64,000 nt of DNA from Rhizobium tumorigenes (GTDB lineage Bacteria; Pseudomonadota; Alphaproteobacteria; Rhizobiales; Rhizobiaceae): NCBI RefSeq assembly GCF_003240565.2, contig NZ_CP117255.1:2670001-2734000 (forward strand), read 5' to 3'. Position 1 is the stretch's first letter; the number at the start of each line of letters is the position of its first letter. Position numbers and translations under genes: made by a program. A model generated the notes under the pieces. That model saw only the letters and a list, made by a program, of their open reading frames with translations. It searched no databases and was not told the origin of the DNA. Shown in pieces: positions 25,967 to 33,826 of the stretch.

Positions 25967-26500
25967 TTGACCTCCACGCCTACCCCATCCCCCGAAGCCC
26001 ACCCGGCCGTGTTACGGCAAGGACTTCATGTCTTCACCGACGGCTGCGTCGAGCCCGGTACCGGCGATGGTGGCTGGGCCTATGTCGTGTATCGCGATGG
26101 ACTCGAGATAGCCTCGGGCTGCGGCGGCGTCGTAAAGACCGCCAACAATGCGATGGAAATCATGGCAGTGCTGGAGGCCGTAAACTGGATCGGCAGCAAT
26201 GCCGCCGAAGAGCCCGTCGTCATCTGGTCCGATTCGCTCTACGCCATCAGGGGCTGCAACGCCTTCCGGCAGATATGGAAAGGCAACGGCTGGAAAAAGA
26301 TCGACGCCAACCCGAATCTCCGGCGAAGGAAGATCGCCCATGCGGAGATTTGGAAGGCACTCGATCTTAAGCTGTCGCAAAACGCCTTCATCAGTATCGA
26401 ATGGTGCAAGGGTCACTTCGGCATAGACGGCAACGAGCGCGCCGACGGGCTTGCAGACCAAGGCCGCCGGACAATCCAACGGCCGGGCGGCCGGACGTGA
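25967..26500 (+). CDS. rnhA: Ribonuclease H family protein
   Basis: The enzyme cleaves the RNA strand of RNA-DNA hybrids. Its 177-residue frame contains the four catalytic acids of type 1 RNase H: Asp in FTDGCVEPG, Glu in NNAMEIMAVL, Asp in WSDSLYAI and the final Asp in GNERADGLAD, with the histidine loop CKGHFGIDGN. The start is unusual: no ATG is available, so TTG 25967 or GTG 26009 must be used. Rhizobia commonly have another rnhA near thrB, so this may be a second copy. It is convergent with cycM over a shared hairpin. Confidence 0.85.
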   Translation: MTSTPTPSPEAHPAVLRQGLHVFTDGCVEPGTGDGGWAYVVYRDGLEIASGCGGVVKTANNAMEIMAVLEAVNWIGSNAAEEPVVIWSDSLYAIRGCNAFRQIWKGNGWKKIDANPNLRRRKIAHAEIWKALDLKLSQNAFISIEWCKGHFGIDGNERADGLADQGRRTIQRPGGRT

Positions 26501-26502
26501 AG

Positions 26503-26526
26503 ACCCGGCCACGGATGGCCGGGCTT
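26503..26526. terminator. Shared terminator of rnhA and cycM
   Basis: CCCGGCCA and TGGCCGGG flank CGGA, followed by CTTTGT on the plus strand. It sits between the two convergent stop codons. Confidence 0.65.
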
Positions 26527-26542
26527 TGTCGGAGAATTAGGC

Positions 26543-27136
26543 TCAATTGGTAGTGGGCGCCGGCGCGGCGGCGGCGGCATCCGGCAGCGGTGCAGGCGTA
26601 TCAGCCAGCGTCCGGAGATAGGCGATGACATTGGCGCGGTCGGTGTCTTTCGGCAGGCCTGCAAACCCCATCGCGGTGCCCGGAATGTATTTCTTCGGGG
26701 ATGTCAGAAAATGCGCCAGATGGTCATAGGTCCACTTTTCTGACGAACCCTTGGAAAAATCCTTGATGGCAGCGGAATAGCCAAAGCCCTCATGCGAGGC
26801 GATCGGTCTGTCGACTATGCCGTAGAGGTTTGGACCGACCTTGTTCGGTCCGCCCTTGCTGCCGTCATGACAGGCCTGACACTTCTTGAAGATTGTTTCG
26901 CCAACCTTGGCGTCGGCCTTCTGCAACAGCTGGGCAATCGGCGTTTCAGGCGCTGCCGCCGCAGTCTTGCCACTGGCGCCGCCGGCCGGTGCCGTCTCGT
27001 CGGCGACAATGATAAACCCCGGCTTTTCCGGCGGCTCCGAAGCAAACAGCGCGCCGGACACCAGCGACACCGACTTCAACACGAACAACGTCGCCAGAAG
27101 CGCACCGAGTCCCATGTTCACGTAGGATGAATTCAT
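26543..27136 (-). CDS. cycM: Membrane-anchored cytochrome c (CycM type)
   Basis: This class I c-type cytochrome carries electrons from the bc1 complex to aa3-type oxidase. It has 197 residues: an uncleaved N-terminal membrane helix (about 8-33), a Pro/Ala-rich linker, then the heme domain with CxxCH (Cys86, Cys89, His90) and the axial Met in [21 protein letters not shown] is the conserved loop after the heme site. The C-terminus is a short Ala/Pro-rich tail. The anchor and length match CycM of Bradyrhizobium and relatives. It is divergent from kdsB with 149 bases between. Confidence 0.88.
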   Translation of the reverse strand: MNSSYVNMGLGALLATLFVLKSVSLVSGALFASEPPEKPGFIIVADETAPAGGASGKTAAAAPETPIAQLLQKADAKVGETIFKKCQACHDGSKGGPNKVGPNLYGIVDRPIASHEGFGYSAAIKDFSKGSSEKWTYDHLAHFLTSPKKYIPGTAMGFAGLPKDTDRANVIAYLRTLADTPAPLPDAAAAAPAPTTN

Positions 27137-27285
27137 CTGCTATGTTCCCCTCCCCGGCAAACCCGCCGGCCCCATCTTGAATTCGGCCGAAACCTGTGTC
27201 TTCTGACTGTCCCTTACAAAACTCTCCACCCAGCTCGGAACATCACACTTTTTGACATTTTTCCGACGGGAATAAAAGGCCAACA

Positions 27286-28041
27286 ATGACGTACCTCGAT
27301 ATCGGCAAGACGCTGGTCCTCATCCCCGCCCGTCTGGCTTCCACCCGATTGCCGGGCAAACCGTTGGCCGACATTGCCGGCCTGCCCATGATCGTACAGG
27401 TTGCCATGCGCGCGCGCGAAGCGGCTATCGGTCGCATCGTCGTCGCTGTCGACCATTCCGACACGTTCGACGTCGTCAGAAACGCCGGCTTCGAGGTGGT
27501 GATGACCCGCGAGGACCATCAATCCGGCTCCGATCGCATTCACGAGGCGCTGCGCGCTGTCGATCCGGACGGTCGCATCGAGACAATCGTCAATGTCCAG
27601 GGCGACCTGCCGACCATCGACCCCGCCACGATCCGCGCTGCCCTGAAGCCGCTCGAAGATACCGCCGTCGATATTGCGACGCTGACGGTGGAAATCCGCG
27701 ACGAGGAGGAAAAGACCAATCCCAACGTCGTCAAGATCGTCGGCTCGCCGCTGTCGGACAGCCGGCTGAGGGCACTTTATTTTACCCGCGCCACCGCCCC
27801 CCATGGCAAGGGGCCGCTTTACCATCACATCGGCCTCTACGCCTATCGCCGCGCGGCACTCGAGCGCTTCGTGACGCTTGCCCCATCGACGCTGGAAAAA
27901 CGCGAATCGCTTGAGCAGCTACGAGCGCTCGAAGCCGGTATGCGCATCGACGCCGAGATCGTTGACACGGTTCCGCTGGGTGTCGATACTCCGGCCGACC
28001 TCGAAAAGGCCCGCCGAATGCTCTCCGGCGCCTCTCTCTGA
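27286..28041 (+). CDS. kdsB: 3-deoxy-manno-octulosonate cytidylyltransferase (CMP-KDO synthetase)
   Basis: KdsB activates KDO with CTP for the lipopolysaccharide inner core. It has 251 residues: the nucleotide loop [16 protein letters not shown] (12-27), [11 protein letters not shown], and [15 protein letters not shown], with the acidic pair binding Mg. [17 protein letters not shown] and [12 protein letters not shown] are typical of KdsB. The ATG is preceded by a weak AAAAGG site. The pheA gene follows after 10 bases, indicating one transcript. Confidence 0.95.
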   Translation: MTYLDIGKTLVLIPARLASTRLPGKPLADIAGLPMIVQVAMRAREAAIGRIVVAVDHSDTFDVVRNAGFEVVMTREDHQSGSDRIHEALRAVDPDGRIETIVNVQGDLPTIDPATIRAALKPLEDTAVDIATLTVEIRDEEEKTNPNVVKIVGSPLSDSRLRALYFTRATAPHGKGPLYHHIGLYAYRRAALERFVTLAPSTLEKRESLEQLRALEAGMRIDAEIVDTVPLGVDTPADLEKARRMLSGASL

Positions 28042-28051
28042 CGGATTTTTC

Positions 28052-28906
28052 ATGACAACCAAGACCAACAAGATTGCCTTCCAGGGCGAATACGGCGCCA
28101 ATTCCGACATGGCCTGCCGCGACATGTTTCCCGACATGGAGCCGCTTCCGTGCCAGACCTTCGAGGATGCGTTCACCGCGGTCGACAATGGCGATGCCGA
28201 TCTGGCGATGATTCCGATTGAAAACACCATCGCCGGCCGCGTCGCAGACATCCATCACCTGCTACCGGAATCCAAGCTCCACATCATCGGCGAATATTTC
28301 ATGCCGATCCGTTTCCAGCTGATGGTGCTCCCGGGCGTTACCCGTGACGAGATCCGCACCGTCCACAGCCACATCCATGCGCTCGGACAATGCCGCAAGA
28401 TCGTTCGTGCCAACGGCTGGAAGCCGGTCATCGCCGGCGATACTGCGGGCGCTGCCAAGCTGGTGCAGGAAACAGGCGACCGCTCGATGGCGGCGCTGGC
28501 CCCCCGGCTGGCCGCCGACCTCTACCATCTCGACATCATCGCCGAGAATGTCGAGGATGTCGAAAGCAACACGACACGCTTCGTCGTGCTGGCACGCGAC
28601 GAGGCCTGGGCGGAGCGCAGCTCCAGGGACGAAAAGATCGTCACGACTTTCGTCTATAATGTCCGCAACATCCCGGCCGCCCTCTACAAGGCGCTCGGCG
28701 GTTTCGCCACAAACGGCATCAACATGACCAAGCTCGAGAGCTACCAGCTCGGCGGAAAGTTCGTGGCCACCCAGTTTTACGCCGACATCGAGGGTCATCC
28801 CTCCGATCCGCATGTCCGCCAGGCGCTGGAGGAACTGCGGTTCTTCTCCGAAAAAGTTCGCATCCTCGGCGTCTACAAAGGCCACCCGACGCGCGGTTCG
28901 ATGTAG
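28052..28906 (+). CDS. pheA: Prephenate dehydratase
   Basis: This enzyme turns prephenate into phenylpyruvate, the committed step to phenylalanine. It has 284 residues: a periplasmic-binding-like catalytic domain beginning IAFQGEYGANSDMA, with AMIPIENTIAGRV and the catalytic Thr in ESNTTRFVVLAR, then a C-terminal ACT domain (from about 195) with GINMTKLESYQLGGKF for feedback control by phenylalanine. There is no chorismate mutase domain, as usual for alphaproteobacteria. It lies 10 bases after kdsB, so expression is coupled. Confidence 0.93.
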   Translation: MTTKTNKIAFQGEYGANSDMACRDMFPDMEPLPCQTFEDAFTAVDNGDADLAMIPIENTIAGRVADIHHLLPESKLHIIGEYFMPIRFQLMVLPGVTRDEIRTVHSHIHALGQCRKIVRANGWKPVIAGDTAGAAKLVQETGDRSMAALAPRLAADLYHLDIIAENVEDVESNTTRFVVLARDEAWAERSSRDEKIVTTFVYNVRNIPAALYKALGGFATNGINMTKLESYQLGGKFVATQFYADIEGHPSDPHVRQALEELRFFSEKVRILGVYKGHPTRGSM

Positions 28907-28944
28907 GCATTGCAACTGCCGCCGTCATACAGAAGGAAACCGCC

Positions 28945-29178
28945 ATGCCCACGCCACCCCGCCGCCCGGTCAGCCCGATGGACGCGGCAGAGGCGCTCTT
29001 CAAGCCGACAAAGAAGCCCGTCGCCCCTGCAGTCGAGCGCCCTGCCGTGCCCAACACGAAGGAGATGGTGTCGATCAGGCTCGACAGCGACGTGCTCGCC
29101 CACTTCCAGGAAGACGGTCCCGGCTGGCAGGACCGCATCAACGACACGCTGCGTGCAGCCATGCTGGCCAAGGATTAG
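28945..29178 (+). CDS. Orphan BrnA-like antitoxin domain protein
   Basis: This 77-residue protein has a Pro/Lys-rich N-terminal half and a C-terminal ribbon-helix-helix-like part: VSIRLDSDVLAHFQEDGPGWQDRIND.LRAAM, the pattern of BrnA antitoxins of type II toxin-antitoxin systems. No BrnT-like toxin gene is next to it on either strand, so it is either an orphan or a DNA-binding protein that lost its partner. It follows pheA by 38 bases on the same strand, with AGAAGGAAA before the ATG. Confidence 0.7.
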   Translation: MPTPPRRPVSPMDAAEALFKPTKKPVAPAVERPAVPNTKEMVSIRLDSDVLAHFQEDGPGWQDRINDTLRAAMLAKD

Positions 29179-29256
29179 CATCCGGCCATACCCCATGCCG
29201 GGATGACGCGCGGAACGCATGGCTCGCGCAGCAGACCGGCAATTGAATGGACCCTC

Positions 29257-29772
29257 ATGATCACCTTCCGGCCTATGCTTCCCGAAGAGTTCCCCGCATA
29301 CCTGGATTACTTCATTGCCGACTACGCCGATGAAATTGCTGAGAACTATGCGATGTCTTCGGCCGCTGCACGGATACGGGCTGAGCGCGAGGTCGCGGCG
29401 GAGCTTCCGGCCGGCCCGCGAACCGCAGGCCAGGAATTGCTCTGCATATTCAGCGAGCAGAACCCGGCGCAACCCATTGGCTATCTCTGGTATCGCTCCG
29501 ACAGCGACCGCCATTCGGCTTTTGTCTGCGACTTCTGCATACTCCCGGAGTACCGGGGACAAGGTCGCGGTCACTCTTCTCTGGCTGCCCTGGAAGCAAT
29601 GATGCGGCAACAGGGATACACGGAGATCAAGCTGCGCGTGGCTGCCGATAACGCGCGTGCTCAACACCTCTACGCCGTCGGCGGCTTTCGCGTCACTGGG
29701 GTAAATATGTCCAAACGCATCGACGCTGAAGCGGTGCCGGAAAAAGCCCTCGCCAACGAGCCCACTATCTGA
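29257..29772 (+). CDS. GNAT family N-acetyltransferase
   Basis: This 171-residue protein has a C-terminal GNAT core: the strand FVCDFCILPEYRGQGRG gives the acetyl-CoA loop (RGQGRG), followed by LAALEAMMRQQGYTEIKLRVAADNARAQHLYAVGGF, the classic end of the domain ending VNMSKRI. The N-terminal 70 residues (MITFRPMLPEEFPAYLDYFIAD) are the variable substrate part. Start ATG 29257 is chosen over the earlier frame from 29203 because the conserved sequence begins there. The substrate is unknown; it is not coupled to a clear partner. Confidence 0.8.
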   Translation: MITFRPMLPEEFPAYLDYFIADYADEIAENYAMSSAAARIRAEREVAAELPAGPRTAGQELLCIFSEQNPAQPIGYLWYRSDSDRHSAFVCDFCILPEYRGQGRGHSSLAALEAMMRQQGYTEIKLRVAADNARAQHLYAVGGFRVTGVNMSKRIDAEAVPEKALANEPTI

Positions 29773-29869
29773 CTTCCCGAATTGAGGTGCACACACCTGA
29801 TCCGGTGCACTCTGCGCGCTAAGTAACGATTACCGGCGGCAGGGAAATGCCGCGCAACAGGAGAGTTCC

Positions 29870-30265
29870 ATGAAGATCACCCGCAGCGGTTCGCTTCCAT
29901 CGGCCAAAGGCCCATCCGATTACTTCACCGGCACGGTGCGCATCGATGCGCCTTTCAAGGGCGAAGATCCGGCCCGGATCGGCGGCGCCACCGTCACCTT
30001 CGAACCCGGCGCACGCACCGCCTGGCACACGCACCCGCTCGGCCAAACCCTGCTCGTGCTCTCCGGCCTCGGCCGTGCGCAGCGAGAGGGCGGGCCGATC
30101 GAAGAGATCCGCCCCGGCGACATCGTCTGGTTCGCGCCGGGTGAGAAACACTGGCACGGCGCTGCACCTTCAACAGCCATGAGCCATGTCGCCATCGCCG
30201 AAGCGCTTGACGGCAAGGTCGTCAATTGGCTTGAGCACGTCACCGACGAGCAGTACGAGGGCTGA
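29870..30265 (+). CDS. Small cupin-domain protein
   Basis: This 131-residue single-domain cupin has motif 1 as [21 protein letters not shown] and motif 2 as [17 protein letters not shown], giving the usual His/His/Glu-type metal ligands (HTH, His in KHWHG; Gln in place of the usual Glu). The carboxymuconolactone-decarboxylase-associated cupins look alike, but no partner domain is present. GGAGAGTTCC precedes the ATG. The function is unknown, possibly a small dioxygenase or isomerase. Confidence 0.8.
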   Translation: MKITRSGSLPSAKGPSDYFTGTVRIDAPFKGEDPARIGGATVTFEPGARTAWHTHPLGQTLLVLSGLGRAQREGGPIEEIRPGDIVWFAPGEKHWHGAAPSTAMSHVAIAEALDGKVVNWLEHVTDEQYEG

Positions 30266-30270
30266 TAGGA

Positions 30271-30516
30271 TCAGGCATCGCTCGCTGCAGGTGATGTCGG
30301 CGGACGCTTTGCAGCCTCGCGCCGGCACCATTCGTCGGCAGCACTGCCCATGGTCTGGCCGACAGCCGTCTTAAGCCAGGCCATGAAGGGGCGGTCGAAC
30401 TTGAACCCTTCGCCGCATTCCACTTGAAAAAATCGACGGACGTTCTGCGTGTTGCGGTAGGAAGCCGTCAACGGCGTCGCGCGCGTGATTTCACTGCCAT
30501 GCCAGTCGAATGCCAT
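30271..30516 (-). CDS. DUF6434-type small protein
   Basis: This 81-residue soluble protein starts MAFDWHGSEITRATPLTAS and has YRNTQNVRRFF and a C-terminal helix; these match a small family of unknown function seen next to SAP-like or DNA-binding genes. Start ATG 30516 follows GGGGAG; the track's longer start at 30522 is a GTG two codons earlier. Aromatic and basic residues near the N-terminus suggest nucleic-acid binding, which is an inference only. It ends six bases after the convergent cupin gene. Confidence 0.65.
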   Translation of the reverse strand: MAFDWHGSEITRATPLTASYRNTQNVRRFFQVECGEGFKFDRPFMAWLKTAVGQTMGSAADEWCRREAAKRPPTSPAASDA

Positions 30517-30617
30517 CCCCACTCCCCGTCTTACCCATGCACCCGCTTCTTATCCGCCACCTCTTATGCCCGCAATGCACCAAGCTCACGGCAGATCATC
30601 AATATGTGAATGGGTAT

Positions 30618-30630
30618 GTTGCAGTGCAAC
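30618..30630. repeat. Odd palindrome GTTGCA-G-TGCAAC
   Basis: A perfect palindrome around a central G, sharing TTGCAGTGCAA with 7905-7921. It is followed by GCTAA-GTAA-TTAGC (30633-30646). Both lie within 65 bases upstream of the small gene at 30682, as expected for operators. Confidence 0.4.
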
Positions 30631-30681
30631 GTGCTAAGTAATTAGCTTACTACCTATCCACTACGATGAAGGTTGAAAAGC

Positions 30682-30861
30682 ATGTCGGAAGATAAGAGCA
30701 CACATCTGGTATCCGTTCTCAAGACCATGATCAGAGACCACGGAATGCCGCGGTCCCTGGATGAGATCACCGATCCGGACTTTCGTAGCATGGCAGTCGC
30801 GCATATCGATGAATTCGATGAAGCCCGCGATGAATGCGAAAGCGACCTCACCCTGAACTGA
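30682..30861 (+). CDS. Small acidic hypothetical protein (59 aa)
   Basis: The 59-residue soluble protein begins MSEDKSTHLVSVLKTMIRD and has two helices joined by a Pro turn; the second is very acidic (HIDEFDEARDECESD). The ATG at 30682 has GAAGG upstream; an in-frame TTG at 30673 is less likely. No family is recognised. The upstream gap holds two palindromes, one also present near another small gene (7905), so it may belong to a shared regulon. It is separate from the VOC gene on the other strand. Confidence 0.55.
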   Translation: MSEDKSTHLVSVLKTMIRDHGMPRSLDEITDPDFRSMAVAHIDEFDEARDECESDLTLN

Positions 30862-30880
30862 TGCGGAACTGCGGTGCAGC

Positions 30881-31249
30881 CTACTGATCCGGTTCGCAAA
30901 CACGCAAGCGATGGCCATCGGGATCGAGCGCCACGAAGGTCTCTCCGAAATCCATCGTCGTCAACTCCTGCGCAATCGGCATTCCCTGTTTGCACCATTC
31001 CCGGTAATGGGCGGCAATGCTGCCCTTGCCTGGCAGAGCAAAGCCGATTTCACCGCGATTTCCAAGCGCTAAAGGCTGAGGTTCCACGGAACTACGGCGC
31101 CAGAGCCCGAGCATGAAACCGCTATCGAGAGCGAAGGCGGCATAATTCGGCGAATCCGCAACCGGCTCGCGACCAAGAAGGCCGCGATAGAAAACGACGC
31201 TCTCGGCCGGGTCCTTGACGTAGAGAATGATGAGATTGGGATTGGTCAT
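30881..31249 (-). CDS. VOC/glyoxalase family protein
   Basis: This 122-residue protein has the vicinal-oxygen-chelate fold: LIILYVKDPAESVVFYRGLLGREPV at the N-terminus, a central FALDSGFMLGLW strand, and the C-terminal VALDPDGHRLRVCEPDQ. Possible metal ligands are not complete (Glu/His set not obvious), so it may be a binding protein rather than an enzyme; bleomycin-resistance-like proteins look similar. Start ATG 31249 is set by AAGGAGC. It lies downstream of and parallel to the LysR gene. Confidence 0.78.
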   Translation of the reverse strand: MTNPNLIILYVKDPAESVVFYRGLLGREPVADSPNYAAFALDSGFMLGLWRRSSVEPQPLALGNRGEIGFALPGKGSIAAHYREWCKQGMPIAQELTTMDFGETFVALDPDGHRLRVCEPDQ

Positions 31250-31341
31250 TTTCGCTGCTCCTTGTTGTCGATGGAGCAACGATAGCAGCAACCACTGACA
31301 GTTTATGGCAGCAGTGTGGGCAATGCATCTGAGTTGTTCTT

Positions 31342-32253
31342 CTATGTTGCGCCACCGGCTTTCGCCTCGCCGAACTCCTCCATGACGGCCTCGATGAAGC
31401 TTTTGAGTTTGGGGGTCTGGCGGCGGTCGGGGTGGAAAAGAAGATGCATCGGTCGCGTCTCCGTCCGGTAGTCCGCCAACACCCTGACGAGACGACCATC
31501 GGCCAGCATGTCCCGCGCGTGGTCGTAGGCAATCAGCGCGATGCCGAAACCGCCCACCGCAGCCGAGAGCAACCCCTTGGCATCGTTCACCCGCAAGCGC
31601 CCCTGCACCTTTGGTTCATAAACGCTGTCGCCCATCTCGAAACGCCAGTGATAGTTTTCCGGCTGCGACCACAGGGCCTGCCCCAGGCATTCGTGGTATT
31701 CGAGATCGGCAGGATGGGTCGGAGTTCCGCGTTCCTGCAGGTAGTCCGGCGAGGCACAGAGCACGACGCGAAACGGCGCAAGCCGGTACTTGGTGAGGGT
31801 CGTGTCACCGACCTGCCCGATGCGGAACACAGCTTCGAAAGACTCCTTGACCGGATCCACATACTTGTCGTCGAGCACCAGATCGACTTCAACGTCGGGA
31901 TATCGACGCAGGTAGCGGGTCACCAGACCGATCAGGCTCTGTGATCCGAACGAAACTGGGGCGTTGATGCGCAGGCGCCCCTGCGGCGTGCCCTTGGCCT
32001 GCTCCGCAACGGCATCGGCCCAGTCGGCATCGGCTAGCACCAGCTTGCACCGGTCGTAGTAGGTCCGGCCGATCTCGGTCACGCTTTGCCGCCGGGTGGT
32101 GCGATAGAGCAGCCGTGCTCCAAGGCGCGCCTCGAGATAATTGACATGCTTGGCCACCATTTGCTGCGAGATGCCGAGCACGGTCGCGGCAGACGCAAAG
32201 GAGCCCATCTCCACCGACGTGACATAGGCATTCATGCTGACAAGACGATCCAT
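31342..32253 (-). CDS. LysR-type transcriptional regulator
   Basis: This 303-residue regulator has an N-terminal winged helix-turn-helix (1-60, with GSFASAATVLGISQQMVAKHVNYLEARLGARLLYRTTR) and a C-terminal periplasmic-binding-like effector domain (about 90-295). It diverges from the NAD(P)-binding oxidoreductase gene with 114 bases between. The usual arrangement is that such a regulator controls the divergent gene and itself. A palindrome GCGAT-TT-ATCGC (32289-32300) is a plausible binding site in the gap. The effector is unknown. Confidence 0.85.
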   Translation of the reverse strand: MDRLVSMNAYVTSVEMGSFASAATVLGISQQMVAKHVNYLEARLGARLLYRTTRRQSVTEIGRTYYDRCKLVLADADWADAVAEQAKGTPQGRLRINAPVSFGSQSLIGLVTRYLRRYPDVEVDLVLDDKYVDPVKESFEAVFRIGQVGDTTLTKYRLAPFRVVLCASPDYLQERGTPTHPADLEYHECLGQALWSQPENYHWRFEMGDSVYEPKVQGRLRVNDAKGLLSAAVGGFGIALIAYDHARDMLADGRLVRVLADYRTETRPMHLLFHPDRRQTPKLKSFIEAVMEEFGEAKAGGAT

Positions 32254-32288
32254 TCCACACTCCGGGTAGTGATTGATACCATCCTATT

Positions 32289-32300
32289 GCGATTTATCGC
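32289..32300. promoter_or_regulatory. Palindrome in the LysR-divergent promoter region
   Basis: GCGAT-TT-ATCGC lies in the 114-base gap between the LysR gene and its divergent target; LysR boxes are T-N11-A palindromes, so this is a candidate site. Confidence 0.35.
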
Positions 32301-32367
32301 TATGTGAATATGAATTATTGTCCGGTTGTCTCTCCACGAAGGAGACTGGCAATTCGGAGTATTTGAT

Positions 32368-33063
32368 ATGAAAATCGGAATTATCGGTGCCGGCAATATT
32401 GGCGGCGCGCTCGCAACCCTGCTTGTCAAGGCGGGACACCAGGTCGATATCGCCAACTCCCGCGGTCCGGAAACGCTTTCGGAGTTGGCCACGAAAACAG
32501 GCGCACGCGCCGCAACTGTCGAAGCAACTGTGCTCGACAAGCACGTTGTCGTCGTGACGATCCCCCTGAATGCCATCCCGTCGCTGCCTCGCGACCTCTT
32601 CGCCAATGTGCCCGCGAAGACCATCGTCATCGACACCAACAACTATTATCCCCGCGAACGCGACGGCGCGGTCGAAGACATCGAAAACGGCATGACGGAA
32701 AGTGCCTGGGTGGCAAAGCAACTCGGCCGCGACGTGGTGAAGGCATTCAACATGATCTACGCCCAGAGCCTGGCAGAACTCGGCAAGCCAGCGGGCCAGC
32801 CGGGTCGCATAGCAATCGCAGTGGCCGGCAACGATCAAGCCTCGAAGGCCGCCGTCATCGGCCTGATCGATGAAATCGGTTTCGACGCCGTGGATGTCGG
32901 AAGCCTGGACGAGTCCTGGCGCCAGCAGCCTGGCTCGCCCGTCTATGTGAAGGACTACGACGCAGCCGGCGTACGCCAGGCGCTGACCGAGGCCAGCCCT
33001 CAGCGGACGGACCAGTGGAAGGCAACCCCACGCAGCCCTGGCACCTTCGACGCGCCTGCATAA
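32368..33063 (+). CDS. NAD(P)-binding F420/NADP-oxidoreductase-like protein
   Basis: This 231-residue protein begins with a Rossmann motif IGIIGAGNIGGALATLL, the nucleotide-discriminating ANSRGPETLSEL, and later VVVVTIPLNAIPSL and KAFNMIYAQSLAELGKP. It belongs to the NADPH-dependent F420 reductase-like family (COG2085), whose members in proteobacteria act on unknown substrates. ATG 32368 is used; the frame open to 32326 has no better start, and GGAG is 9 bases upstream. It is probably the target of the divergent LysR regulator. Confidence 0.8.
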   Translation: MKIGIIGAGNIGGALATLLVKAGHQVDIANSRGPETLSELATKTGARAATVEATVLDKHVVVVTIPLNAIPSLPRDLFANVPAKTIVIDTNNYYPRERDGAVEDIENGMTESAWVAKQLGRDVVKAFNMIYAQSLAELGKPAGQPGRIAIAVAGNDQASKAAVIGLIDEIGFDAVDVGSLDESWRQQPGSPVYVKDYDAAGVRQALTEASPQRTDQWKATPRSPGTFDAPA

Positions 33064-33082
33064 ACGCGAGCAACGTGATGAA

Positions 33083-33113
33083 CCAGATCCTGTGCCTCAC
33101 CCGCAGGATCTGG
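33083..33113. terminator. Bidirectional hairpin between convergent genes
   Basis: CCAGATCCTG and CAGGATCTGG form a perfect 10-bp stem over an 11-base loop, between the ends of the oxidoreductase and WYL genes. No T-run, so it may act with Rho. Confidence 0.6.
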
Positions 33114-33123
33114 TCGCCTTGCA

Positions 33124-33813
33124 TCAGGCATTCCGGGTATAGTCGTCGATCTCGCGCCACTCTTTCATCAGCACCGCGCGACGGCGCGGATAGCGACCAT
33201 CCTGAACGGCCATGTCGCCGATCCGATCTGTGCGGAAATGCCGGTAGTCGCCACGCAACTCGCACCACGCGGCCATGATGCGGATATGCTCGAGATAGCC
33301 GAGCGCGAACGGCCAGACCCTCCGGACGGAGACGACACCGCTCTCGTCGGTATAGTTGAGCTCGAGAATGCGCTCCATGCGGATCGCCCGACGGATGACC
33401 GAAAGGTCCGCCTTGTCTTCGCTTATGCGGCGCGGACCGACCAGCAGCGTCGCCGAATCGATTTCGTCGCGCATTTCTTCAGGCAGCACGGCGGCGATCT
33501 TGGCCATCGCGTCGGCGCCGGCCGCGGCCAGTCTCGGCTCGGCAGCACGCGCCACCCACCGCGAACCGAGCACCAGAGCCTCGATCTCGTCTTGCGAAAA
33601 CATCATCGGCGGCAACATGAAGCCCGGCTTCAGCACATAGCCGACGCCGGCCTCGCCTTCGATATGCGCCCCTTGCGCCTGCAGGCTGGCAATATCACGG
33701 TAGAGCGTCCGCAGGCTCACGCCCGTCTCCTCTGCCAGCGCCGCCCCGGTGACCGGACGGCGATGGCGACGCAGGGCCTGCAGGAGGGTCAGCAGCCGCT
33801 CGGAACGGGCCAT
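33124..33813 (-). CDS. WYL-domain transcriptional regulator (YafY type)
   Basis: This 229-residue regulator has an N-terminal HTH (about 1-55: LLTLLQALRRHRRPVTGAALAEETGVSLRTLYRDI) and a WYL domain. The central part reads ERILELNYTDESGVVSVRRVWPFALGYLEHIRIMAAWCELR. WYL regulators sense nucleotides or stress ligands. The gene is the third in a minus-strand run HIT-nudC-WYL with 13 bases before it, so it is likely cotranscribed with the NAD-related genes. The start is the ATG beginning the HTH. Confidence 0.82.
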   Translation of the reverse strand: MARSERLLTLLQALRRHRRPVTGAALAEETGVSLRTLYRDIASLQAQGAHIEGEAGVGYVLKPGFMLPPMMFSQDEIEALVLGSRWVARAAEPRLAAAGADAMAKIAAVLPEEMRDEIDSATLLVGPRRISEDKADLSVIRRAIRMERILELNYTDESGVVSVRRVWPFALGYLEHIRIMAAWCELRGDYRHFRTDRIGDMAVQDGRYPRRRAVLMKEWREIDDYTRNA

Positions 33814-33826
33814 GGCAAATATCCGC

